From NCBI GenBank assembly GCA_009786175.1, contig WQTQ01000196.1, forward strand, positions 1 to 18,155: DNA of 18,155 bases, in the 5' to 3' direction. Positions within the stretch are counted from its first letter, which is position 1. Each line of letters begins with the position of its first letter. Below are positions 7,982 to 16,460 of the stretch, in pieces. The position numbers and the translations under genes are program-made. The DNA comes from Bacillota bacterium (GTDB lineage: Bacteria > Bacillota_A > Clostridia > Lachnospirales > WQUN01). The notes under the pieces are model-generated. The model worked only from the letters and a program-made list of their open reading frames with translations, did no database searches and was not told where the DNA came from.

Positions 7982-8424
7982 TTTGTGAAAGTTTTTCCCC
8001 AACCGATACAGAAAACCTGGGGTTTATACTGGGTCAGGAAGCTAAAAAAGGCGATATTTTTTGCCTTAGCGGTAACCTGGGTGCAGGTAAAACCGTGTTT
8101 ACACAGGGTTTTGCACAAGGGCTGGGGTACACAGGCCGCGTAACAAGCCCCACATTTACCGTTGTAAATGAATACGTAGGCGGACGTCTTCCTATTTATC
8201 ACTTTGATTTGTACCGCTTGGAAGGCGGCGAAGATGACATGGAAAGCATTGGCTATGAAGATTATTTCTACGGCAACGGCGTAACCCTGGTGGAATGGGC
8301 AGAGCTTGCCGAGGCCGTAATCCCGGACAATGCCATTTGGATAATAATTGCCGGGGATTTACACAAAGATGCGGAGTATAGAAAAATTGTAATAGGTGAA
8401 CCAGATGAAGATACTTGCAATTGA
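7978..8424 (+). CDS. tsaE: tRNA threonylcarbamoyladenosine biosynthesis ATPase TsaE
   Basis: A 148-residue P-loop ATPase that works with TsaB and TsaD to attach threonylcarbamoyl to A37 of ANN-decoding tRNAs in the cytoplasm. Visible family motifs are Walker A GNLGAGKT (residues 32-39), the TSPTF switch-like motif (56-60), HFDLYR (75-80) and VEWAE (105-109). The length is typical. GAGGAGG with a 6-nt spacer sits inside the end of the asnB-like gene, and the two overlap as ATGA. Its end overlaps the tsaB start by 20 bp, so translation is coupled along the operon. Confidence 0.96.
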   Translation: MICESFSPTDTENLGFILGQEAKKGDIFCLSGNLGAGKTVFTQGFAQGLGYTGRVTSPTFTVVNEYVGGRLPIYHFDLYRLEGGEDDMESIGYEDYFYGNGVTLVEWAELAEAVIPDNAIWIIIAGDLHKDAEYRKIVIGEPDEDTCN

Positions 8425-9148
8425 CACTTCCGGGCAGGAAGCCGGAGCCGCCATTATTGATGATTACATAATCATTGGCGAAATTTTATTAAATGCCCGC
8501 ACAGGTGAAAAGTCTTGGACTCATTCCGAAATATTAATGCCGGGCATAGACCAGCTTTTTAGTTTAACGGGTATTAATATGGAGCAAATTGATTATGTTG
8601 CCTACACATCCGGGCCCGGGTCATTTACCGGTCTTAGAATTGGCGCGTCTACGGCATTGGGGCTTGCCAAGGGGCTTAACATACCAACAATCCCGGTTCC
8701 TACACTGTGTTCGCTGGCATACAATATGCTAGGCACGGGAAATGACGGGCTGGTTATCCCCATGATGGACGCACGGCGGGGGCAAGTGTATTCCGCCGTA
8801 TACAGGCAAGGCGAAGGCGGCACACTAACACGTACTACAGATTACATGGCCTTGCCTGTCGATGAGTTGCTTGCGCAAATTCAACTGGTAAGGAAATCCG
8901 ACCAGTTGAAAAATGTTATTTTCCTGGGCGACGGTGCGCAAGCTTATAATGAAACAATAAAAACCGCCCTGCCCTACGCTATTTTTGCCCCACCCAACAA
9001 TAACCGCCAGCGGGCTTCTTCTGCGGCAGTGTGGGCATTGGAGCAAATAAAAGCCGGATACACACAAAGCAACACGGTAGATATTTTGTATGTCCGTGCG
9101 CCGCAAGCAGTGCAAGATCTGAAAAATAAGGCGGCGAAAAATTCATGA
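8405..9148 (+). CDS. tsaB: tRNA threonylcarbamoyladenosine biosynthesis protein TsaB
   Basis: A 247-residue ASKHA-fold protein that serves as the scaffold for TsaD in making t6A. It begins MKILAIDTS, the standard N-terminus. SGPGSFTGLRIG (69-80) is the family signature, followed by GLAKGLNIP and MMDARRGQVYSAVY. The ATG at 8405 was chosen over a GTG at 8396 because AGGTG sits 6 nt upstream of the ATG and because homologues begin there. It overlaps tsaE by 20 bp and rimI by ATGA. Confidence 0.95.
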   Translation: MKILAIDTSGQEAGAAIIDDYIIIGEILLNARTGEKSWTHSEILMPGIDQLFSLTGINMEQIDYVAYTSGPGSFTGLRIGASTALGLAKGLNIPTIPVPTLCSLAYNMLGTGNDGLVIPMMDARRGQVYSAVYRQGEGGTLTRTTDYMALPVDELLAQIQLVRKSDQLKNVIFLGDGAQAYNETIKTALPYAIFAPPNNNRQRASSAAVWALEQIKAGYTQSNTVDILYVRAPQAVQDLKNKAAKNS

Positions 9149-9624
9149 TTACAATTATTCCTTCCGCCCCGGAACACGCGAAAGACATCCACGCCATAGA
9201 ACTGGAATCTTTTGCAGACCCTTGGTCCGTATCGTCAATAGAGTATGAAATAGGCCAAAAGCATTCCGTTTGTCTTGCGGCAGTAAACGAAAGTGGAATC
9301 GTTGTAGGCCATGTGTCCATGCGGCATATTATTAATGAAGGGCACATTAGCAACATTGCCATATTAAAAGCATACCGCCGACAAGGTATAGGCGCACTGC
9401 TTTTGGATGCGTTGGTTAATGAAGCCATAAAACGCGAAATGATTGGCCTTACCCTGGAAGTGCGGGTAAGCAACCACTCCGCCATAGCCTTGTACGAAAA
9501 GTATGGTTTTATCGTAGAAGGTTACAGGAAAAATTATTATTCATCCCCGTCAGAAGATGCTGCAATTATGTGGAAAAAATTATCCCCGCAAGGGTGCGAA
9601 TACGAGGTGCAAACATGGCATTAA
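9145..9624 (+). CDS. rimI: Ribosomal protein S18-alanine N-acetyltransferase RimI (GNAT)
   Basis: A 159-residue GNAT enzyme. RimI acetylates the N-terminal alanine of ribosomal protein S18, and some homologues acetylate other N-termini. The acetyl-CoA loop is YRRQGIG (77-83). The LEVRVSNHSAIALYEKYGF segment (104-122) is the classic RimI C-terminal signature, with the catalytic-type glutamate (E105) and a tyrosine (Y117). ESFADPWS near residue 21 is also characteristic. Its place directly after tsaB supports RimI over a generic GNAT. Its last 10 bp overlap the next gene. Confidence 0.93.
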   Translation: MITIIPSAPEHAKDIHAIELESFADPWSVSSIEYEIGQKHSVCLAAVNESGIVVGHVSMRHIINEGHISNIAILKAYRRQGIGALLLDALVNEAIKREMIGLTLEVRVSNHSAIALYEKYGFIVEGYRKNYYSSPSEDAAIMWKKLSPQGCEYEVQTWH

Positions 9625-11978
9625 AAGAGTTGAGCTGGAAAGAGTTAAAATATTTTTGCAAAGCAAAAAACATAGATATTGTTCCAAACCCGTCAAACGA
9701 GTTAATAGGCCAGCAACGGGCGGCGGAAGCACTGTCATTCGGGCTTCAAATGAAGGAGAAAGGCTACAATATTTACGTTTGCGGCTCTGCCGGTACGGGG
9801 CGTACAACTTTCGCAATGGAATACGCAAAAAAATTGGCGGCGACAGAGCCTGTTCCGCCGGATTTATGCTATGTTTACAACTTCGAAAACCCAAAATGTC
9901 CGAAGCTGCTGCGCCTGCCTGCCGGTATGGGCAAACGCCTGAAAAAAGACATGGCAGAGTTAGTTGACCGCCTGTCCGCGGAAATTCCAAAAGTCTTTGC
10001 GGACAGGGATTACGAGCAAAAAAAGAATAGTATCGTAAGAATCTTAAAATCCAAACAAGAAGAAATTATTAAGGATATGACAGAAGAAGCCCGGAAAAGC
10101 GACTTTGAGGTTAAAAACTCTAATTCGGGTTTGTTTTTCTTACCAATTATTAACGGCGAAGTTATTAACGAAGAGCAATTCGACTCTTTAACCCAAGAGC
10201 AGCGGGATACAATTACCAAAAAATCGGAGTCCATACAGCAGCGGGCATCGGACGCCCTACGCGAAATGAAAGAATATGAAAAAGTTACAAGAAAAAACGT
10301 AGAAGATTTGGACTACTCCCTTGGGCTGTTAACGGTTGGGCACCATATGACTGATATTTTAGAAGAATTTTCTGTAGAGCCGGAATTGCTAAAGTATCTT
10401 AAAGCCGTAAAAGAGGATATTTTAGAAAATTTGACGGATTTTCTATCCGGCGATTCCGACGAAGAAGAAGCAATGCAGGCCTTAATGCCATGGCAGGCAA
10501 AAAGGAGTAATGAAGATACATTGTCTAAGTATAAAATTAACTTGCTTACAGACAATAGTGTATTGGACGGCGCACCTGTTGTAATCGATTACAATCCCAG
10601 TTACTCAAACTTAATTGGCGAAATTGAATATGATAATGAGTTCGGTAACTTTTCTACAGATTTTATGAAAATTAAGCCCGGCTTATTGCATAAAGCAAAT
10701 GGCGGATACTTGATTTTGCAAGCTCAAGACGTTTTGGGAGGCCATCATTCCTGGGAAATTTTGCGCCGCAGCCTTATAACCGGGCAAATTTTAACGGAGT
10801 CTTTGCGGGAGTTTAACACGGGCATTGCCGTAAGCGGCATTAAACCCGAGCCAATACCCCTGGATGTAAAAATAATCATAATCGGCGGCGGTTTTTACTA
10901 CGAAATACTTTACACTTATGACGATTACTTCGAAAAATTGTTTAAAATCCGCGCGGACTTCGACTATGAAATGAAGCTGAATGATGCAAACATGACAGAA
11001 ATTGCCCGTTTTATGGGGCATCACTCTGCCCTGCCCCTGGACAGCAGCGCCGTTGGCAGACTAATTGAGCATTCCGTACGTTTGGCAGAACGGCAAGACA
11101 GACTATCTACAAAGTTCTGCCGCATAAAAGAAATATTGGACGAAGCGGTAGTGTGGGCAAAAATGGACGGCGCGGAAAAAATAACGGACAAATATGTGCA
11201 AAAAGCAATTTCCAAACGCGAACTCCGCCTAAATATGTATGAAGAAAAGTTGTCTGAAATGATTGAAGACGATGTAATAATGATTTCTACCGAAGGGGCG
11301 AAAGTTGGGCAAATTAACGGCCTGGCCGTGCTTGACACAGGTGACTATGCTTTCGGCAAACCATCCCGCATTACGGCTACAACTTACATGGGCAACGCGG
11401 GCATTGTAAATATCGAAAAAGAATCGGACATGTCCGGGTCCATTCATGACAAGGGCGTGCAAGTTATTACAGGATACTTGGGGCATATGTACGCCCAAAC
11501 ATTTCCTATTTCATTATCGTGCCGCATTTGCTTCGAGCAAAATTACAGCGGCATAGACGGGGACAGCGCGTCATCTACGGAATTATTCGCCATATTGTCA
11601 TCTTTATCCGGGGTACCTATACGCCAGGATATTGCCGTAACGGGCAGCATTAACCAGTATGGCGAAATTCAGCCCATTGGCGGTGCCACATACAAAGTGG
11701 AAGGCTTTTTTGACCTGTGCAAAAGCCGCGGGCTGACAGGCAGCCAAGGTGTGATTATCCCCACTCGCAATGTACGGGATTTGGTTCTTAAAGATGAAGT
11801 TGTGGAAGCTGTAAAAAAAGGGCAGTTTCATATTTATCCAATTTCCCACGTAGATGAAGGAATTGAGATTTTAATGGACACCCCCGCAGGCAAGCCCCCC
11901 TACCCTTTTAATACAATTCACGGGAAGGTGTACCGTAAACTGCGGTCGTACCACAAGAAAAACCATAAGGGTGACTAA
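9615..11978 (+). CDS. Lon-like ATP-dependent protease (AAA_32 / Lon S16 type)
   Basis: A 787-residue cytoplasmic AAA+ serine protease of the Lon-like group without the classical Lon N-terminal domain. The ATPase part has GSAGTGRTT at 57-65, a Walker A in which the usual lysine is Arg63, and the ANGGYLILQA block in place of a textbook Walker B. The C-terminal Lon domain carries the Ser-Lys dyad: Ser651 in DGDSAS and Lys694 in GGATYKVEG. They are 43 residues apart, the same spacing as in E. coli Lon (S679/K722). A long helical insert (about 110-260) lies between. The ATG at 9615 was chosen because GAGGTG lies 5 nt upstream; a longer form from 9570 has no such site and lies inside rimI. In many Firmicutes tsaD lies near rimI; here this protease follows. 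Confidence 0.92.
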   Translation: MALKELSWKELKYFCKAKNIDIVPNPSNELIGQQRAAEALSFGLQMKEKGYNIYVCGSAGTGRTTFAMEYAKKLAATEPVPPDLCYVYNFENPKCPKLLRLPAGMGKRLKKDMAELVDRLSAEIPKVFADRDYEQKKNSIVRILKSKQEEIIKDMTEEARKSDFEVKNSNSGLFFLPIINGEVINEEQFDSLTQEQRDTITKKSESIQQRASDALREMKEYEKVTRKNVEDLDYSLGLLTVGHHMTDILEEFSVEPELLKYLKAVKEDILENLTDFLSGDSDEEEAMQALMPWQAKRSNEDTLSKYKINLLTDNSVLDGAPVVIDYNPSYSNLIGEIEYDNEFGNFSTDFMKIKPGLLHKANGGYLILQAQDVLGGHHSWEILRRSLITGQILTESLREFNTGIAVSGIKPEPIPLDVKIIIIGGGFYYEILYTYDDYFEKLFKIRADFDYEMKLNDANMTEIARFMGHHSALPLDSSAVGRLIEHSVRLAERQDRLSTKFCRIKEILDEAVVWAKMDGAEKITDKYVQKAISKRELRLNMYEEKLSEMIEDDVIMISTEGAKVGQINGLAVLDTGDYAFGKPSRITATTYMGNAGIVNIEKESDMSGSIHDKGVQVITGYLGHMYAQTFPISLSCRICFEQNYSGIDGDSASSTELFAILSSLSGVPIRQDIAVTGSINQYGEIQPIGGATYKVEGFFDLCKSRGLTGSQGVIIPTRNVRDLVLKDEVVEAVKKGQFHIYPISHVDEGIEILMDTPAGKPPYPFNTIHGKVYRKLRSYHKKNHKGD

Positions 11979-11980
11979 TA

Positions 11981-14200
11981 ATGAGAAAAATTTTTGCCGT
12001 TTCCGTTGTATTTATGGCCCTGTCTGTTGCGGTAATAATAATTTTTACAAGGCAGGAGCCGATATACGAAGTATTTTACGCCGCCGTATGCACCGAATAC
12101 ACACCACATGTTCCGGTGGCGGTTAAACAGGCATACGCCGACGAAAACACGGAAATGTATATCCCCGCGCCGCCTCCCGTTATGCTTAAATACATTCCTC
12201 AAGAGTTAACATACGAGGCCAAACTTAAGGCCTTAATTTCCTATGCCCAAAACAGGTACCGGTTGGCCGAAACACCGGGCGCGAATATACACTCCGGCAG
12301 GCACAACGCCGCGGATATTCAAGCTTTGGCAACGGCTATACAAAGCGCGCAGGAAGTTTTGGAAAATACACCTTTATCAGACACGGAAGCAGTGGAGGCG
12401 ATTGAAGTTTTGAGTTCAGCGACAGACAATTTTATGTACGCCGTAGTAGACCCTCGGGGTAACTACAGGCCATTTATGCACACAATAGCCCAAGGGGAAA
12501 ATTACCCCGTAAAGCGTCACCTGCGCGCCGCGTGGGTTGCCACCGTGCTTAACATAGACTGGCCGTCTGTAGAAGCCCGTGGCACCACCCCAGCACATGT
12601 GGACTTGCAAAAATATGAGTTGCGCCAACGCTTTGACGAAATAGCGGAACTTGGCTTTAACGCCGTGGTATTTCAAATAAGCCCTACAGGGGACGCGTTT
12701 TTTAGGTCGCAAATTTCCCCTTGGTCCGCATGGCTTACAGGGGAAACAAATTTTACCGGCCACTTGCTGGACTCTAGCGGTGCCGAATTTGACCCATTGG
12801 AATACGCCATAAACCTTGCCAGGGTCCGCAACATAGAGTTTCACGCCTGGTTTAACCCCTACCGCATCACCCACACACTAGAGCAGTACACAGGCAGGAT
12901 AATTTTATCCTCTACCGGGCAATACGTAACAAGCCTGGCACAAATTAGGCAGGAATGGTCCCAAATACCGGGCACAGCGTTTTATTTGTTTGGCGATTAT
13001 GTAAAACTTGGCGAAAACAGATATGTAGTTGACCCTGCCGCCCCGGGCGTAAGGGACTGGATTGTGCGCCGCGTGATGGAAGTTGTGGAGAACTACGATA
13101 TAGACGCGGTGCATTTTGACGATTATTTTTACCCGTCGGGCTTTCAAATTACAGACACATTTGCCCGTTACAATACACCGGAGCATAACTTGATTTCCGG
13201 CCAAGCTTTCCCCAATACCACCCTGGGGCAAGCCAATTGGCGCAGAGAAAATACAGAAATGATGATACGTGATGTTGGCACCGCGGTTAGAGAAACCGCG
13301 CCCTGGGTTAAGTTTGGCATAAGCCCCGGCGGCGTATGGAAGTCTGCAGCTGAAGGCAATACGGGTCTTGACGGCGGCGGATACAACGCGGGCACGGGTT
13401 CGGCTTCCACCACTACATGGTCAAATTATCATTCTTCTTTCGCGGATACCCGCCGCTGGGTAATTGAAAACCTAATCGACTACTTAACGCCGCAAATTTA
13501 TTGGGATTGGGACCACAACAGTGCCCCATTTGGCGTTATTGCCGAGTGGTGGGGGCGGTTGTTCCACGACTTTGGTCCAAACGGTACCTTGCGAAACTCC
13601 CGTGGCCAATACACCCATGCCCAACTGTTCATAGGCCTGGGCCTGTACCGCATGGACAACCTTTACCGTACACAGGCGGTTAGCATACCAAATAAATGGC
13701 GCAACTCCCCGGGCTTCGAAAATGAGGGAATGCGCACATTTTTACGGCAAGAAGCCTACAGCATAGGCAACCCAAACATCAGCGGAACAATGACCTTTAC
13801 GCAAAACCATATGCGCCCCGGCAGGGGCAACGGTATGCGCGAAACTATGGAAACCCTGCGGGCAACCATGTGGCGGTACCCTGCCCTTGTTCCGGTAATG
13901 CCGCATCTTGGCGGCACTGCGCCGTCCGCGCCAGCAAATGTAGTGATTAGCGGCAACACAATTTCCTGGAATAACACAGAAGAAAGCACCTGTCAAATGG
14001 TTGCGCCCCGGTATTTTGTCATTTATCGATCTGACAATGAGCGGATTAATATAAACAACCCGGCAAATATTGCGGCCATTGTACCCGCTGTGCCCGGGCA
14101 GGTTAGTTACACATGGGAACTGCCGGAAGGCGCGGAAAATTACTACTATGTAATAACCGCCGTAAACCGCCTGCATGATGAAAGCCCGCCGGGTAAATAG
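11981..14200 (+). CDS. GHL10-type glycoside hydrolase-like protein, membrane-anchored or secreted, with FN3-like C-terminus
   Basis: A 739-residue exported protein. A basic start (MRKIF) and a hydrophobic segment (about 5-22) form a signal peptide or membrane anchor; no lipobox is evident. Residues 77-155 are helical and resemble a FIVAR-type spacer. The core (about 179-520) is a GHL10 / YddW-like TIM barrel: RAAWVATVLNIDWPS, FDEIAELGFNAVVFQISPTGDAFF, FHAWFNPYRI, the DAVHFDDYFYP motif with paired acidic residues, FGISPGGVW and LIDYLTPQIYW. Such proteins are predicted to act on cell-wall or exopolysaccharide glycans, but few have been tested. The last ~90 residues (SAPANVVISGNTISWNN to YYYVITAVNR) are FN3-like. 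AGGGTG lies 7 nt before the ATG, and the gene follows the Lon-like stop by 2 bp, so it ends the operon. No terminator hairpin is visible after it. Confidence 0.87.
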   Translation: MRKIFAVSVVFMALSVAVIIIFTRQEPIYEVFYAAVCTEYTPHVPVAVKQAYADENTEMYIPAPPPVMLKYIPQELTYEAKLKALISYAQNRYRLAETPGANIHSGRHNAADIQALATAIQSAQEVLENTPLSDTEAVEAIEVLSSATDNFMYAVVDPRGNYRPFMHTIAQGENYPVKRHLRAAWVATVLNIDWPSVEARGTTPAHVDLQKYELRQRFDEIAELGFNAVVFQISPTGDAFFRSQISPWSAWLTGETNFTGHLLDSSGAEFDPLEYAINLARVRNIEFHAWFNPYRITHTLEQYTGRIILSSTGQYVTSLAQIRQEWSQIPGTAFYLFGDYVKLGENRYVVDPAAPGVRDWIVRRVMEVVENYDIDAVHFDDYFYPSGFQITDTFARYNTPEHNLISGQAFPNTTLGQANWRRENTEMMIRDVGTAVRETAPWVKFGISPGGVWKSAAEGNTGLDGGGYNAGTGSASTTTWSNYHSSFADTRRWVIENLIDYLTPQIYWDWDHNSAPFGVIAEWWGRLFHDFGPNGTLRNSRGQYTHAQLFIGLGLYRMDNLYRTQAVSIPNKWRNSPGFENEGMRTFLRQEAYSIGNPNISGTMTFTQNHMRPGRGNGMRETMETLRATMWRYPALVPVMPHLGGTAPSAPANVVISGNTISWNNTEESTCQMVAPRYFVIYRSDNERININNPANIAAIVPAVPGQVSYTWELPEGAENYYYVITAVNRLHDESPPGK

Positions 14201-14206
14201 TCCATT

Positions 14207-15214
14207 CTATCGTGTGTACAAATGAACCTGCGATAAATCAAATTTACACTTTTTAAAATTTAGACGATAATATTGAAAAATTCCAGGGGCATTAATAACA
14301 AACGCTTTTTCAGTATAGCTCGTCACAGGCTGCGGAAACTCATTTTGTTCATCAAGCAAAACCCATGGGCCTTTTTTTGACGACGCACCAAAAAACTTCC
14401 AACGATTTGGGACTTGAAGCTGAAAACACGTAACAAAACTGTACATTGCAATTTGGGCAGGTTCATATAGCTTAAATACAACATTGCAGCTGTTTTCATT
14501 AATCCCAAAACGGGCATAATTTTTATAATGACCGTTGAGCAAATTATCTATTTTATCACTTTTCCCGCCGTAAAATGGATTTCCCTGCAAGTCTGTCACT
14601 TCGCTTACTCGCAGTTTATTATCAATACGGGTCAAATTCTTTGTAGCTGGGTCGAATATTGGACGCTTATTTGTACCATGAAGTATTGCCAGCCTAAAAT
14701 CTATGATTCTTTTTACTTTTTCTATCGCTTCGGCATCAGGGTTGCTGAAATTGATACATGTATTCGCATCTAATATCGACAAACTGCATGTATTGCGGTA
14801 CGTTTCCCCAAGGATTTTTTTTGTATAGCCCGGTGCGCAAAAAGGATTACAGTCGGTGCAATCCTTTATTTTGCTTAGCATGAAGCCTTGTAAATTTTCT
14901 TTTATAATAAAGTCGTCGTACTGGAATAATTCTACAAAACTCACACCTACAGACCATCTGTTTTCATGAGATGTTTCATTGTTTACTAACCCGTCTACTT
15001 TATCGCCTCCCAGCCAAATAAGGCCGATGCTCTTACCTTTTACCTTCATAGTCCAGGTATTTGTCGAACGCCACGGACATAAAATTTTTTTTGACTTGCA
15101 ATAGTCCAAAAACGCAAGCACGTCTTGTTGCATTTCGCTACTCAAACGCGAGACGATAAATTCCTCCAAAGCCGGCCTGATTCGCCTTTGCTCTTGAGAT
15201 AAGGTTTCTGCCAT
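14207..15214 (-). CDS. Uncharacterised protein: shared cysteine-containing domain plus F5/8C-like C-terminal domain
   Basis: A 335-residue cytoplasmic protein without signal peptide or membrane segments. Residues about 10-178 form an unnamed domain with C119, C122, C126 and C143 around CTDCNPFCAPGY and KKILGETYRNTC, a possible metal site. It ends with NPDAEAIEKVKRIIDFR. Residues about 210-335 resemble an F5/8 type C (discoidin-like) beta-sandwich: KIDNLLNGHY, VVFKLYEPAQIAMYSFVT, PNRWKFFGASSKKGPWVLLDEQ, FQYYRLNF and LSQVHLY. The start at 15214 has AGGAGGAGG with a 9-nt spacer; a longer form from 15283 would overlap the upstream gene and lacks this site. It lies 16 bp after its neighbour, with which it shares the first domain. 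Its function is unknown. It converges on the GHL10 gene with a 6-bp gap. Confidence 0.8.
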   Translation of the reverse strand: MAETLSQEQRRIRPALEEFIVSRLSSEMQQDVLAFLDYCKSKKILCPWRSTNTWTMKVKGKSIGLIWLGGDKVDGLVNNETSHENRWSVGVSFVELFQYDDFIIKENLQGFMLSKIKDCTDCNPFCAPGYTKKILGETYRNTCSLSILDANTCINFSNPDAEAIEKVKRIIDFRLAILHGTNKRPIFDPATKNLTRIDNKLRVSEVTDLQGNPFYGGKSDKIDNLLNGHYKNYARFGINENSCNVVFKLYEPAQIAMYSFVTCFQLQVPNRWKFFGASSKKGPWVLLDEQNEFPQPVTSYTEKAFVINAPGIFQYYRLNFKKCKFDLSQVHLYTR

Positions 15215-15230
15215 GTAGATGTTCCTCCTC

Positions 15231-16388
15231 CTAATATGAAAGTTCTTTTTCAACCCAACCTTTAATGGCATAGGTTTTTTCATTGGTTAAATCCGTTAAG
15301 GGTACCCAAAAATTATTGTTTGAACAAACGAAAACCGAACACTTCAAATATTCTGCTCCGTCAATTATAAACTTATATCCCGTATTGTTCAACGGATGTA
15401 TCGTAGGCGTATGGATACATCCGCTCCCGATTTTGATTACTTTCAACAAGTCTTGCGGAAATTTTTCGATAACTTCCGGGTATTCACTTGCGTTTTTCGC
15501 GTCAATCTTAATTCCGCAGCTGTTGGGCGTTATTCCAATTATCCAACTTGCGTGTGAAACACTTTTGGGCTTGCGTTTATAGTTGTACAAAAAATACGTA
15601 CCTATAGAACTGTTTCTTCCGGTGAATGTATCGCAAATAAAACCGGCATCTATTAAACGTAAATGCAAACTTAGCACTAATTCCCGTGTTCCAACCGGAA
15701 ACGGTTTGGAAATATCCTTTATTAAAGAAATATGCTCCGCCACTTCACCGCACAACGCTTTGTGGTCACACCGCAGAAAAATCGTATCCATTAAGGTAAT
15801 ACAGGCGGCGGCTCCCGGCTTGAATCTTTTTTTGTTTGCTTCCAGTTGCGCGTTTGCCATTGCCTTTAACCCAATTAACATTACAGGGTTGTCCGGGTAT
15901 GTTATTTCCAATATGTTGGTGTAAGTTAAATTTGGCTTTTCCGTATCCAAGTCTATACCAAAAATTTCGATACCGCACTCGGATAGATGCCGCAGGTACA
16001 CAGTTACTTTCGAGACACGTGTTTTCTTGGAAACGCTAAGCAGTTCACTGCCGTTTATTATCAGCGCGTCATTATTATTGTTTGGTTCCCCATGAAGCCC
16101 TATATTCATTAACGTCATTGCCATATCTCTTAGAAACGGGTAATCCATGGTAAAATTTATGCCGCCCCACACTCTGTTAGCGTTTAGTTTTGGCTTATCG
16201 TGCAAACTCGCAACGGCGATTACATAATCAAAGAACTGGCATAGAAAATCCTTGAACGCAAGAACACCGCTGCGGATAGTTTCCTCATCGGCAATGCTTT
16301 TGAATATGGGGCTGATTGGGTAATTTGCAGGTATATCCTGCAACACATCTTTTAATGATTGTGCAAAATCTTTCAGCGGCTTTTGCAT
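15231..16388 (-). CDS. Uncharacterised protein sharing its C-terminal domain with the downstream gene
   Basis: A 385-residue soluble protein of unknown function; I recognise only a general resemblance to uncharacterised clostridial proteins. The N-terminal two-thirds contain VWGGINFTMDYPFLRDM, the NGSELLSVSKKTRVSKVTVYLRHL stretch, ITYPDNPVMLIGLKAMANAQ and IFLRCD. The C-terminal third (about 235-385) aligns by eye with the first domain of the next gene: YNYKRK followed by a W-I-I-G-I strand, EKFPQDLLKVI, GSGC, then GYKFIIDGAEYLKC. The ATG at 16397 abuts the AAGG with no spacer, and the in-frame ATG at 16388 lies 9 nt away, so 16388 is preferred. It is the first gene of a two-gene minus-strand operon and is divergent from the immunity-like gene. 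Confidence 0.78.
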   Translation of the reverse strand: MQKPLKDFAQSLKDVLQDIPANYPISPIFKSIADEETIRSGVLAFKDFLCQFFDYVIAVASLHDKPKLNANRVWGGINFTMDYPFLRDMAMTLMNIGLHGEPNNNNDALIINGSELLSVSKKTRVSKVTVYLRHLSECGIEIFGIDLDTEKPNLTYTNILEITYPDNPVMLIGLKAMANAQLEANKKRFKPGAAACITLMDTIFLRCDHKALCGEVAEHISLIKDISKPFPVGTRELVLSLHLRLIDAGFICDTFTGRNSSIGTYFLYNYKRKPKSVSHASWIIGITPNSCGIKIDAKNASEYPEVIEKFPQDLLKVIKIGSGCIHTPTIHPLNNTGYKFIIDGAEYLKCSVFVCSNNNFWVPLTDLTNEKTYAIKGWVEKELSY

Positions 16389-16450
16389 AAATGTCATCCT
16401 TTCCGCGTTTTACCTCCCTGCTTATGTCTAGAGTTTACCACAAAAACCTG

Positions 16451-16460
16451 ACTACGTAGT
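16451..16460. repeat. 10-bp palindrome between divergent genes
   Basis: ACTACGTAGT is perfectly self-complementary. It touches the -35 of the predicted promoter for the immunity-like gene and lies 63 bp upstream of the preferred start of the minus-strand pair. It could be an operator serving both sides, though a 10-bp palindrome may occur by chance. Confidence 0.3.

Noticed and set aside
8979..9485. 168-codon minus-strand frame opposite tsaB and rimI
   Set aside because: It is antisense to two well-recognised genes in a coupled operon and has no recognisable protein features.
9557..9967. 136-codon plus-strand frame overlapping rimI and the Lon-like start
   Set aside because: It is out of frame with both genes; its sequence is basic and low in structure, and the Lon-like frame has the ribosome binding site.
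12416..12874. 152-codon minus-strand frame opposite the GHL10 gene
   Set aside because: It is a shadow of the GHL10 coding sequence, with unlikely composition and no start signal.
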